From a virus, in the IMG/VR virus record IMGVR_UViG_3300034072_000766, positions 1-39,588 of that record: DNA of 39,588 nucleotides. One strand, written 5' to 3'. Below, in pieces: positions 22,538 to 29,993 of this stretch; the first letter of the stretch is position 1, and every line of letters starts with the position of its first letter. The notes below the pieces were generated by a model that saw nothing but the letters and a program-made list of their open reading frames with translations, was not told where the DNA came from and did no database searches. The translations under genes and the position numbers were made by a program.

Positions 22538-24537
22538 TGGCCAGAACCGAAGATGACCAGTTAGTATTCGCGCTTGAGACCCGCATCCGGGATCTTGAGC
22601 GCAACATGAACAAGGCCGCCAGAATTGTTGGAAAATCTGGCGACCAGATCGAGAGCCGGTTCAAGAAGCTCTCCAACTCAGTTTCTACCGGGGTGACCGG
22701 TGCCGTGGACAAGGCCAATGCGGCACTAGGTAAGCTGGGGATTGGTGCGACTATCGGCGTGGCGGGTATCACCGCCGCCGTTGCAGGTGTGCAGCAGCTT
22801 TCGGACACCGTTGCCAGAACTGGTGATGCGGCTCGCCGGGCTGGACTGGATTTTAAGACCTTCCAGCAACTGGCCTACGTCGCGAAGTCAAACCGCATTG
22901 AAGTTGATGCTTTAACTGATGGTGTGCGTGAGCTTCAGCTTCGCGGTGCTGAATTCTTTTCTACCGGGGAGGGCAGTGCGGCTGAAGCTTTTAAGGCTCT
23001 TGGGTATTCTGCGGAAGAGGTCCGTGAAAAGCTCAAGCAGCCTTCTGCCTTCCTCACCGAAATCTTGGACAAGCTCAAGCAGTTCGACAAGGCCAGCCAA
23101 ACCCTGATGACCGACTCCCTTTTCGGTGGAACCGCCGCCGAAGAGTTCGTGCGCCTCATCGATCAGGGCGCTGACGGAATCAGGCGAACCATCAGCGAGG
23201 GTGAGGCACTCGGCCAGGTGCTGACTGATGACGTGCTAGTGAAGGCGCGTGACCTTGATGATGTGTTCCGCGATGTCGGGGACACGGTGGGCGGCCACCT
23301 CAAGGCACTCATCATTGAGGCGTCTTGGGAGCTCGCCCGATTCATTGACACATGGCGAGGTTTCGAGAACCAGCGAACCACCACCCTTGATGCCAGCCTT
23401 GCCAGCATCGGTGAGAAGCGTCTTGAGATTGAGACCAAAATTCTTGAGTTGCGCGACCAGATGCGCAACAACACAAGCTTTCTGGCGCAGGCGGAAAACC
23501 GGCAAACCGAAGCGACAATCAAGGCGCTTCAGGAGCAATCCGACAAGCTCAACCAGCAAGAGTCCGAAATCCTTGGCGTGCTGAAAAAGCGCGACCCGGC
23601 GACCTCTCCTAGCAACCCGCCGCCGACTCGGACGTTGCCGCCTCCGCCACCGGATAAGGGCGGCGGAAGAAGTAAGGCGGCATCTGATGCGGAGCGCGAG
23701 CGCGAGGCCGTGGATAGGCTCATTGAGTCTTTGGATTTCGAATACTCGATGATTGGCAAGACCGACGTGCAGCGGGAAAAGATGCTTGCCTTACGGCAGG
23801 CGGGCAAGGCCGCCACTGAGGAAGAAAAGCTCGCCATCATGAGTAAGGTTGACGCGATTTATGCGGAAACCGAAGCCTATGATAATGCGAAGGCAGCGGC
23901 AGAAGACGCCAGAGATGCAGCGCGTGATTTCGCCGGCACGTTGGTGAATGGCTTGGTAGAGGGCAAAAGCGCGACAGAGGCGCTAGGCGATGCCCTCAAG
24001 AACCTTGGCAGCCGCCTGATAAATTCTGGCCTTGATAGCCTATTCGGTATGGGCGGCAAGGGCGGCGGCATCTTCGGCGGGCTGTTCAACCTCTTCGGTG
24101 GTGGAACCTCCGCGGCCTCATATGCTGGCCTATCAGGCGGCTTGTTTTCTGACGGCGGCTACACCGGCGATGGGACGAAGTACGAACCTGCGGGGGTGGT
24201 CCATAAGGGCGAATACGTCTTTGATGCCGATGCAGTCCGCAAGGCAGGCGGTCCGAAAGCGATGGAGGCTATGCGCCGCAATCTCAAGGGGTATGCGGAC
24301 GGTGGCTATGTCGGGGCTGCCCCGGCGCTTGCTACGCCATCTGTTAGCAAATCGAGTGATGGCTCTTCGGGAGCGTCATCGACCGTTCTCAACTTCTCTC
24401 CAACGATCAACGCTGAAGGAGCAGATGCGGCCGGATTGGCGCGCGTTGAGGCGAGCCTCAACCGGCTCAAAGCGGAATTCAACACTCGCGTTGAGGGCGC
24501 AGTCAGAGACGCCCGCAAGCGTAACGTGAAACTATAA
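22537..24537 (+). CDS. Tail tape measure protein, short
   Basis: A 666-residue protein. An N-terminal coiled coil ([20 protein letters not shown]), a hydrophobic glycine-rich helix ([20 protein letters not shown]), long alpha-helical repeats, a Pro-rich break (about residues 355-375) and the characteristic C-terminus [20 protein letters not shown] then [10 protein letters not shown]. These are hallmarks of lambda-type tape measures, which set tail length (roughly 0.15 nm per residue, so about 100 nm). It follows TerL directly, an unusual neighbour. GGAGG precedes ATG 22537. Confidence 0.85.
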   Translation: MARTEDDQLVFALETRIRDLERNMNKAARIVGKSGDQIESRFKKLSNSVSTGVTGAVDKANAALGKLGIGATIGVAGITAAVAGVQQLSDTVARTGDAARRAGLDFKTFQQLAYVAKSNRIEVDALTDGVRELQLRGAEFFSTGEGSAAEAFKALGYSAEEVREKLKQPSAFLTEILDKLKQFDKASQTLMTDSLFGGTAAEEFVRLIDQGADGIRRTISEGEALGQVLTDDVLVKARDLDDVFRDVGDTVGGHLKALIIEASWELARFIDTWRGFENQRTTTLDASLASIGEKRLEIETKILELRDQMRNNTSFLAQAENRQTEATIKALQEQSDKLNQQESEILGVLKKRDPATSPSNPPPTRTLPPPPPDKGGGRSKAASDAEREREAVDRLIESLDFEYSMIGKTDVQREKMLALRQAGKAATEEEKLAIMSKVDAIYAETEAYDNAKAAAEDARDAARDFAGTLVNGLVEGKSATEALGDALKNLGSRLINSGLDSLFGMGGKGGGIFGGLFNLFGGGTSAASYAGLSGGLFSDGGYTGDGTKYEPAGVVHKGEYVFDADAVRKAGGPKAMEAMRRNLKGYADGGYVGAAPALATPSVSKSSDGSSGASSTVLNFSPTINAEGADAAGLARVEASLNRLKAEFNTRVEGAVRDARKRNVKL

Positions 24538-24549
24538 GGATATTACAAC

Positions 24550-24684
24550 ATGGCACTTTTTACTGGATCTATCCTTGCGAGCTTCGGCGCGGGATTGGCT
24601 GGCGTTTTCACCAGTATTGGCACCTGCCTGCTTCGAACGAACTTCGAGGAATTTAGTATGGAGGATTACCATGACCGCCATTAA
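24550..24684 (+). CDS. 44-residue hydrophobic small protein
   Basis: MALFTGSILASFGAGLAGVF begins a hydrophobic helix of about 24 residues, followed by a polar tail ending SMEDYHDRH. AAGGA lies 9 nt upstream of the ATG, and the gene fills the tape measure-downstream gap, overlapping the next gene by 14 bases. It could be a membrane microprotein or a relic of a larger tail protein that often follows the tape measure. Unknown. Confidence 0.55.
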   Translation: MALFTGSILASFGAGLAGVFTSIGTCLLRTNFEEFSMEDYHDRH

Positions 24685-25312
24685 CACCTTCGTTCGCGAA
24701 AGCGGCATCTATTTCGTTGTCGACGGCGCGACCTACCTGCCAGCTATGGGGGGGCAACCAGCCAAGAGGGGGCGGATGGCCAAGGTTCATCACCTGCCTT
24801 GGCTCGGCGCTGCATTCGCAATCACCGGCCCCGTCATGGCAACGTTCTGTCACGGCCCGATGATTGGTGACAGCCCAGCCAAGAACTTCGACGAGTTCGC
24901 TACGGGCTTCCCTGAACTCCTCAAGCGGGGCGCGGACGATATGCGGAAGGCCGGGCAGGCCCATCTATTCGGCCCTTGTGAGGTCGTCATCGGTGGGTGG
25001 TCAGATGAGCGCCAGCGCTATGAAGCATATGCCGTCAGTACAGACAGCAGCATTTCAAACGGCAAGCCGGCATTCACCCTGCGGCCAGTCACGAAGTACA
25101 TCAGACCTTATCCGCCGGCTGCCGTCGGTGCTGAATTCCACCCAGAGAGCGCGGCGCGAGACGGCATGCGCATTCTTGAGATGCAGCGCCGTGCGAATGT
25201 CGAATCGCCAGACGGAAAAAGCGTCAGCGGCGCAATCGGCGCATTCGCTCAGCTTGCACACCTTACCCGTGACGGCATGACGTCAAAGCTTATCGGCTTG
25301 TTTGAGGACTAG
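24671..25312 (+). CDS. Tail-region protein, possibly Ntn-hydrolase fold
   Basis: A 213-residue protein. TAINTFVRESGIYFVVDGAT, then KVHHLPWLGAAFAITGPVMA, then CEVVIGGWSDERQRYEAYAV resembles phage tail proteins with a proteasome-like (Ntn hydrolase) layout: a first strand, DGA, a hydrophobic strand ending in Gly, and a GGWS strand. No catalytic N-terminal Thr is evident after Met (TAI is possible if Met is removed). GGAGGA precedes ATG 24671. Function unknown; the position after the tape measure suggests a virion or tail-assembly role. Confidence 0.5.
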   Translation: MTAINTFVRESGIYFVVDGATYLPAMGGQPAKRGRMAKVHHLPWLGAAFAITGPVMATFCHGPMIGDSPAKNFDEFATGFPELLKRGADDMRKAGQAHLFGPCEVVIGGWSDERQRYEAYAVSTDSSISNGKPAFTLRPVTKYIRPYPPAAVGAEFHPESAARDGMRILEMQRRANVESPDGKSVSGAIGAFAQLAHLTRDGMTSKLIGLFED

Positions 25313-25319
25313 ACTGCGA

Positions 25320-25850
25320 ATGAACCACAGCCTTTCCGTATGCAAAATAGCCGGGGAGTGGCGGCAATTGCGGCTTACTCTTGGCGCAGCATTTGCCATC
25401 GACGCATCTATTCCTGATGGTATGGATGCGTTTCTAGACCGAGTGCAGAACGGCTCCTTTATGATGAGGGAGTTTCGCACGGCCGTAGCAAGCTTGTTGG
25501 TGGGGGGTGGCATGTCATACGCCGCTGCTCAGCAATGCATAGCGGCTTCTGGATTGCAGGAAGTAACTAAGATTTGCCTCTCAATCCTCATCTGCTGCAT
25601 GTCTCCGGACGAAGGCCAGCCACAGAAGGAAACCGGCGGACCAACTGAAGTCTACCGCTTAAAGGACAAGGCGGCAGAGATTTACTCCATGGCTTTCCAA
25701 ATCGGTCTCAAGCCGCATGAGGTGAGGGATATGACGGTATGGGAGTGGAGTAGATGCGTGGAAGGCTGGAACCGCGCACATGGTCGCGGTGATGAGTTGA
25801 AGGCGCCCGCGAAGAGCGAACTGGATGATCTTGTGGCAAAGTACAGTTAG
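25320..25850 (+). CDS. Fused tail assembly chaperone
   Basis: A 176-residue protein. The N-terminal part (WRQLRLTLGAAFAI, then LDRVQNGSFMMREFRTAVAS, then LLVGGGMSYAAAQQC) parallels the outer phage's GTA gp10-like chaperone (38377). The C-terminal part (KDKAAEIYSMAFQIGLKPHE, then DMTVWEWSRCVEGWNR) parallels the outer small downstream frame (GKLRFAALYGTAAVMGF, then EMSVWQFMAAVDGY). In most siphophages this product arises only by programmed frameshift; here it is one open frame. GAGGA upstream supports ATG 25320. Confidence 0.65.
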   Translation: MNHSLSVCKIAGEWRQLRLTLGAAFAIDASIPDGMDAFLDRVQNGSFMMREFRTAVASLLVGGGMSYAAAQQCIAASGLQEVTKICLSILICCMSPDEGQPQKETGGPTEVYRLKDKAAEIYSMAFQIGLKPHEVRDMTVWEWSRCVEGWNRAHGRGDELKAPAKSELDDLVAKYS

Positions 25851-26146
25851 GGGCGAGAAATCGCCCCCAGCAGCCCCAGATAGGGCAGGCGCACGATGAC
25901 AGTCGAATTCCTGGCAATATCCATCAGGGTGCCGACTTCGCACGCCCCATCATAAGGACGGCCACGGCGGGCGCATGACGCGGCTGCGCTGTCGATGATC
26001 CTATAGCCGACCAGTCCAGCCGCAATGATGGTGCGGCCTTCCGGTGCTCCATTGGATGGCGGGACTACAATTATGCGAACGCCGGCAATCCAGATGATTG
26101 CGGCAAGCAGGGCGGCGATGAGGGCAAGCGGTATGGCGGTCTTCAT
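25847..26146 (-). CDS. Membrane-anchored hypothetical protein
   Basis: A 99-residue protein on the minus strand, the only reversed gene in the element. The N-terminus KTAIPLALIAALLAAIIWIA is a signal-anchor or transmembrane helix, followed by a periplasmic-looking domain with two Cys (SCARRG, GACEVG). It converges with the chaperone gene, the stops overlapping by 4 bases. The ribosome site before ATG 26146 is poor; a GTG at 26170 is possible. I do not recognise it; lysogeny-expressed cargo (membrane or envelope effect) is plausible. Confidence 0.55.
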   Translation of the reverse strand: MKTAIPLALIAALLAAIIWIAGVRIIVVPPSNGAPEGRTIIAAGLVGYRIIDSAAASCARRGRPYDGACEVGTLMDIARNSTVIVRLPYLGLLGAISRP

Positions 26147-26389
26147 GGCCGCACATTGCCAGAAAGACACACGCGCGCAAGTGCTTTCCCCGGTGGGGGG
26201 AATTAACTTGAAGTTTACGCTGTTTTAGCTAGGTTGTCCGTGGGCGTCAGAACCCGGACCAGTGATAGGCAAGCAGACGATTGGCGTCGTCGCTGCCGAT
26301 GCGTGAGACCCTTGGCGGGGTCAAAATCGCTATGCCGTGCGACTTGGCGGTTGCACGAACCCGACCTTTATAGGCCGGGGGAGTGCGCT
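26147..26389. other. Gap between convergent block and accessory genes
   Basis: About 240 bp. I see no gene or strong promoter; TTGCAC near 26353 and TATAGG near 26369 are poorly spaced. It would have to contain the promoters for the reversed gene and the following small-gene operon. Confidence 0.3.
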
Positions 26390-26626
26390 ATGTCCAGATG
26401 GGAAACCATTAAAATCGTGCTGCTTGTCTCACTGGCAAGTTCTGAACCCCCGGCCGCCGGTCTGATACCGGCTCTAGGAGCATCCCGCCGTCAGAAGCGC
26501 CGTGCTCCCCCGCCGTCAGAAGCGGGCCGACCAGTGAGCAAAACAAATGACTTTCAAATTCAATCCCGCATCCTATGCGGACATGCCTTCACACCTAATT
26601 CGCCGGGATATCTCTTCGCAAGTTGA
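26390..26626 (+). CDS. Doubtful small ORF
   Basis: A 78-residue frame starting MSRWETIKIVLLVSLASSE after GGGGGAG, with one hydrophobic N-terminal helix and a basic Pro/Arg-rich middle. Its last third overlaps the better supported gene at 26547 in another frame. A tandem 16-bp repeat (CCCGCCGTCAGAAGCG at 26484 and 26509) falls within it. It could be a small membrane protein or no gene at all. Confidence 0.25.
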   Translation: MSRWETIKIVLLVSLASSEPPAAGLIPALGASRRQKRRAPPPSEAGRPVSKTNDFQIQSRILCGHAFTPNSPGYLFAS

Positions 26627-26768
26627 GCGAATGATTGACTATCTCGATTCGCTTGAACCGGATTGTGACATCGAGGTTGACGCCGACATTGAAGCGGCAG
26701 AGACCGACCAGAACGAAAATGAGCCTTATTGCGGCTTCGCGCGGGACTATTGGGAGGAAATGGCATGA
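26547..26768 (+). CDS. Small acidic protein
   Basis: A 73-residue protein: KFNPASYADMPSHLIRRDIS, then VERMIDYLDSLEPDCDIEVD, then an acidic tail with GFARDYWEEMA. The DLEP/DIE-rich layout is common in small rhizobial prophage proteins of unknown role. It starts the four-gene coupled block leading to the HNH gene; its stop overlaps the next ATG. Confidence 0.6.
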   Translation: MTFKFNPASYADMPSHLIRRDISSQVERMIDYLDSLEPDCDIEVDADIEAAETDQNENEPYCGFARDYWEEMA

Positions 26769-26992
26769 GAGCCTTTCCAGACCTTGAATCCGAAGTTTGC
26801 GACGTATTCAACGCGACCCGCGTTGCCTTGGATTACGTTTCCGCTCAGTTGCTTTCCGTTATGGATAATGATGAGGCGAACACCGCCGCCTACATTCTCC
26901 ATGATGCCGCCAACAGAGCGGCGCTTCTCAAGATGAAGTTCTATGATGCGATGCGGGAGCATCACGCCGAAGCCTTGGCAGGTGCGGCATGA
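26765..26992 (+). CDS. Small helical protein
   Basis: A 75-residue, wholly helical protein (FPDLESEVCDVFNATRVALD, then NTAAYILHDAANRAALLKMK). The start at 26765 is set by ATGA overlap. It has no membrane segment and no recognised family; it ends ALAGAA, overlapping the next start. Confidence 0.6.
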   Translation: MRAFPDLESEVCDVFNATRVALDYVSAQLLSVMDNDEANTAAYILHDAANRAALLKMKFYDAMREHHAEALAGAA

Positions 26993-27183
26993 ACTGGCGC
27001 GACGTGTATCCAGAGGGCAGCACTGCTATGATCGACGGTGAGCGCTTCGAAGTAAGGCACAATCCACACGGTCTCGGCATTGACCTGCACCGCAGGTCTG
27101 ACGGCACGTTGGCTGTAACCATCGCACCTGATTACGTGCCGGTGATAGTCGACGGCATTGCCTTTAGGGAGGTGCGAGCATGA
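26989..27183 (+). CDS. Small beta-rich protein
   Basis: A 64-residue protein (NWRDVYPEGSTAMIDGERFE, then GTLAVTIAPDYVPVIVDGIA). No family recognised. It is coupled to both neighbours by 4-bp overlaps. Confidence 0.55.
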   Translation: MNWRDVYPEGSTAMIDGERFEVRHNPHGLGIDLHRRSDGTLAVTIAPDYVPVIVDGIAFREVRA

Positions 27184-27455
27184 CTAGCAAGCGCGTTACG
27201 CTTCGTCAGACGCTTCGGGAGAGGCAGAAGGGCAGATGCTGCTATTGCGCCGTGGAAATGGTCCCATACGTGAGCGTAGCTGGACGCCGTGTGAGCGGCA
27301 AGTGTGAAACGCTTGAGCATCTTCGCCGTAAGTCTGATGGCGGAACCAATGCAATCGACAATATGGCGCTGGCTTGCGCGACCTGCAACCAGAGCCGTGG
27401 CGGGCTTGATTGGCTGACCTACAAGACGATGAAGATGGGGGAGGCTCACCGATGA
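27180..27455 (+). CDS. HNH endonuclease, accessory
   Basis: A 91-residue HNH protein: RCCYCAVEMVPY, then ETLEHLRRKSDGGTNAIDNM, then ALACATCNQSRGG supply two CxxC zinc knuckles and the H-N-H core (EHL...N...N). It is a second HNH gene in the element, small and unlinked to terminase. It could be a nuclease acting on a competing phage or host DNA (inference). It overlaps the following microgene by ATGA. Confidence 0.75.
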   Translation: MTSKRVTLRQTLRERQKGRCCYCAVEMVPYVSVAGRRVSGKCETLEHLRRKSDGGTNAIDNMALACATCNQSRGGLDWLTYKTMKMGEAHR

Positions 27456-27535
27456 TCACGCCAATCGCACACATCGGGCTCTTTGCTTCCTTGGCGTGGT
27501 GGGTGGCTTTCGCTTCACCTCTTTCCCCATTCTGA
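27452..27535 (+). CDS. 27-residue membrane microprotein
   Basis: MITPIAHIGLFASLAWWVAF begins a single hydrophobic helix that fills most of the 27 residues. GGGAGG lies about 9 nt upstream, and the ATG overlaps the HNH stop (ATGA), so translation is likely coupled. A terminator follows 6 bp after the stop. Role unknown. Confidence 0.5.
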   Translation: MITPIAHIGLFASLAWWVAFASPLSPF

Positions 27536-27541
27536 AAACAC

Positions 27542-27573
27542 CCCGGCCCGGTCATTCAGTGGCCGGGCTTTTT
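27542..27573 (+). terminator. Rho-independent terminator before integrase
   Basis: CCCGGCC (27542-27548) pairs with GGCCGGG (27561-27567), an alternative GCCCGG/CCGGGC pairing overlaps it, then CTTTTT. It separates the accessory operon from the integrase gene 20 bp downstream. Confidence 0.8.
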
Positions 27574-27593
27574 GACATGATGAGGAGAATATA

Positions 27594-28775
27594 ATGGCAA
27601 CAGTTAGCAAAAGAGAATGGGAGCACGCCGGCGTCAAGAAGACCGCTTGGGTTGTCCGCTACAGTGACCAGCTTGGAAAGCGCCGCCTCAAGACCTTTGA
27701 GAAGAAAAAGGATGCCGAGGCTTACAAGGTGCAGGTGCAGACCGAGATAGGCGACGGCACCCACCTTGCAGACCGGAGCAATGTCACCGTTTCTGATGCC
27801 TTGAAGGACTTCGCTAAGACCTTGGATGAGAGGGTGGCAACCGGCGACAAGATGCGCTTCAAGACGGCCTACGAGTGGAAGAACCGCATGAAGGTGCACA
27901 TCCGGCCACTGCTTGGAAGCGTCAAGCTTACGAAGCTCACACCGGTCATCATACAGGACTTTGTTCGGTCCGTTGCCGACGTCGGCGGAGCTAACCGCAG
28001 CCGAGCCACCGTGACAAAATGCCTTCAAGTTCTGCAGGCCGCAATTGATGACGCAGTTGCGCGTGGAAAGCTTGCTCGCCGAATTGATGTGCTTGAGGGT
28101 GTCCGCATGATAGGCCAGCCCAAGAAAAAGGTGACTATCCCGACCAAGGCAGAAATCTTTCAGGCGCTGGAGGCGGCAAAGGGGTGGTTCCGGCCTATCC
28201 TCTACATGGCCGTTTTCACCGGCATGAGGCAGGGTGAAATTCGCGGCCTTCAATGGAGTGAGGTTGATCTTGATAAGGGGCTGATAGAGGTCAAGCAAGC
28301 GGCTTGCACGCTCTCCGGCATGATCCATACGCCGAAGTCACAGGCGGGTTTCCGGGTGATCCACATGGCACCGGAGTTGGTCGCCGAGCTAAAGGCATAC
28401 AAGGATAAGCAGAGCAAGACAGACGGACTTGTATTCCTTGGCAAGGATGGTCCGCTTGACCCTCGCGCCGTTCATGCCGCATGGGTGCGCTTGCAGACTG
28501 ACCTTGGATGGTGCCCGCCGCGTCCAGATTCGGAGAGGCCAAACACGCGCCGAAGCAAGTACAACTCTTCTGGCAAGTTTTCCTTTCACGCCCTGCGGCA
28601 CGTCACGGCCAGCCTCCTTGTTGAGAGTGGAGCATCCCCGCAACTCATCATTTCGATGATGGGACACGCAAGCATCACCATGACCCACAGCACTTACACC
28701 CACAGCTTCGACGACGCCAAGAACCGCGAAAAGACCACAGCGATGCTGAGAGAAGCCTTGTTTGAGGAGGCGTGA
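27594..28775 (+). CDS. int: Tyrosine-type site-specific integrase
   Basis: A 393-residue protein. An N-terminal arm-binding region (WVVRYSDQLGKRRLKTFEKK) and SAM-like core-binding domain (about residues 60-150) precede the catalytic domain with Arg in FTGMRQGEIRGL (near 208), HALRH (near 331-335), GH in MMGHAS and the nucleophile Tyr in STYTH (near 367). It inserts the element at the 19-bp core only 55 bp downstream. GAGGAG precedes ATG 27594. Confidence 0.93.
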   Translation: MATVSKREWEHAGVKKTAWVVRYSDQLGKRRLKTFEKKKDAEAYKVQVQTEIGDGTHLADRSNVTVSDALKDFAKTLDERVATGDKMRFKTAYEWKNRMKVHIRPLLGSVKLTKLTPVIIQDFVRSVADVGGANRSRATVTKCLQVLQAAIDDAVARGKLARRIDVLEGVRMIGQPKKKVTIPTKAEIFQALEAAKGWFRPILYMAVFTGMRQGEIRGLQWSEVDLDKGLIEVKQAACTLSGMIHTPKSQAGFRVIHMAPELVAELKAYKDKQSKTDGLVFLGKDGPLDPRAVHAAWVRLQTDLGWCPPRPDSERPNTRRSKYNSSGKFSFHALRHVTASLLVESGASPQLIISMMGHASITMTHSTYTHSFDDAKNREKTTAMLREALFEEA

Positions 28776-28830
28776 CCGCGACAAGGGCGCGACATGTTGG
28801 AAATATGTCAATAAAATCAACGTCTTTGAT

Positions 28831-28849
28831 CTCCGCTTGCATGGTGATC
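28831..28849 (+). repeat. attR core, 19-bp direct repeat
   Basis: Identical to 12250-12268. GTCAATAAA at 28807-28815 precedes it. The sequence beyond is outer-phage DNA beginning with a terminator. Confidence 0.85.
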
Positions 28850-28851
28850 GT

Positions 28852-28890
28852 GCGGCCCGTTCCCTTAATTGGTTGAGCGGGCCGCTTTTG
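28852..28890 (+). terminator. Rho-independent terminator, outer phage
   Basis: GCGGCCCG (28852-28859) pairs perfectly with CGGGCCGC (28878-28885), then TTTTGTTTTT. In the phage without the element it would lie about 40 bp after the tRNA and end the early/tRNA transcript. Confidence 0.85.
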
Positions 28891-28994
28891 TTTTTCCTTC
28901 AGACAATCCGTGGCTAGACCGGCCAGTTGAAAGCGAGAGTCCACTCGTTGCCACGGATTCCAAGCGTGGACGCAAGCAATGGACACTTGCCAAA

Positions 28995-29993
28995 ATGAAC
29001 TATGAAAGAATTTACCGCGATCTCATTGCGGATCGACGCGCCAATCCACCTGCTGAAAATGAATACGCGGAAGTGCATCATATCTTGCCGCGCTGCATGG
29101 GCGGAGGAGATGAGGCCGAAAATCTGATTCGATTGATCCCCGAAGATCATTTCTTTGCTCATCTGCTATTGGCTAAAATTCACGATACGGCCTCGATGTG
29201 GGGCGCAGTCATGGTAATGCACACGCGCAAATCAAGAAGCGAACTACTGCTCAGGAAGACGCGAGTGGCATACGGCTTTGCACGCAGGCGTTACGGCAAG
29301 CTTTGTTCCGAGTTTCGCATCGGTGAAGACAATCCGAACTACAATCCTGAACTTGTGACGCTCAAAAACTTGGGTGGCACTGTCGTTAGCCTTACTCGAA
29401 TGAATTGGGTTGCTGAGTACGGTATGAAGCACGAGTGGCTTTGCTCATTGCTGTCTGGCAGGATCAAAAGCTCAAATGGTTGGATGCTGCCTGAAACTGA
29501 ACCGAGCAAAACGGGCGTTCGCTCTGGAAAGCATAACGTACAGGCAGACATCAAGATACGGTATTGGCGTCATGTCGACGGCCGCGTATCCGTAGCGACC
29601 AAGTTTCGCTTAGCCGACGTGCATGGACTGCGCATCAATGATCTTAGCGCTGTGATTGCAGGTAAGCACGGTCACCATTCTGGCTGGCACCTTGACCCAT
29701 CAAGGATAGGCTGGAGTGGAAAGCCTAATAGGGTTCTTGGGCGAGATGATGAAGAGTACACCATCTACCACATTGACGGACGCAAGGTGACTGGAAATCG
29801 CAGAGCCTTATCTGGCGAGTGCGATGTAGGGCAAAGAGATATCAGCGCGCTGCTACGCGGCGCCAGAAAGTCTGCTCACGGATGGATGACAAAAGAAGTC
29901 ATGGATAGCGGATACATCCCTAACATGAAGCCACATGGATATGCAGCGGCTAATGACAACATTGATCCGGATCTGTTTGGTTGCGCCGCATGA
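28995..29993 (+). CDS. HNH homing endonuclease-like protein
   Basis: A 332-residue protein. The N-terminal HNH domain is EYAEVHHILPRCMGGGDEAE then NLIRLIPEDHFFAHLLLAKI, as in phage free-standing homing endonucleases. It is followed by GEDNPNYNPE and repeated modules that each end in a GR/GARxSxxGWM signature (LLSGRIKSSNGWM, then IAGKHGHHSGWH, then LLRGARKSAHGWM), resembling NUMOD-type DNA-binding repeats. ATG 28995 is chosen because the longer TTG frame runs through the terminator. The C-terminus is AAANDNIDPDLFGCAA. It is adjacent to the packaging genes and the att site. Confidence 0.8.
   Translation: MNYERIYRDLIADRRANPPAENEYAEVHHILPRCMGGGDEAENLIRLIPEDHFFAHLLLAKIHDTASMWGAVMVMHTRKSRSELLLRKTRVAYGFARRRYGKLCSEFRIGEDNPNYNPELVTLKNLGGTVVSLTRMNWVAEYGMKHEWLCSLLSGRIKSSNGWMLPETEPSKTGVRSGKHNVQADIKIRYWRHVDGRVSVATKFRLADVHGLRINDLSAVIAGKHGHHSGWHLDPSRIGWSGKPNRVLGRDDEEYTIYHIDGRKVTGNRRALSGECDVGQRDISALLRGARKSAHGWMTKEVMDSGYIPNMKPHGYAAANDNIDPDLFGCAA

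Larger units (their letters stand above)
12250..28849 (+). mobile_element. Integrated satellite-like element, 16.6 kb
   Basis: Bounded by a perfect 19-bp repeat, with a tyrosine integrase gene at the right end and an AlpA/Xis-like gene at the left. It has its own RepA-like protein, an iteron-like region and a head, packaging and partial tail gene set duplicating the functions of the surrounding phage with divergent proteins. Removing it joins the outer tRNA to its terminator and restores the usual siphophage order of replication, then HNH and terminase. No CI-like repressor, lysis or tail-tip gene is seen. It is best described as a capsid-encoding satellite (cf-PICI-like); a small or reduced prophage is the alternative. 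Confidence 0.85.

Noticed and set aside
28869-28994. N-terminal extension of the homing-type HNH gene from TTG 28869
   Set aside because: It runs through the 3' arm of a perfect terminator and adds residues with no family match; ATG 28995 directly precedes the conserved domain.
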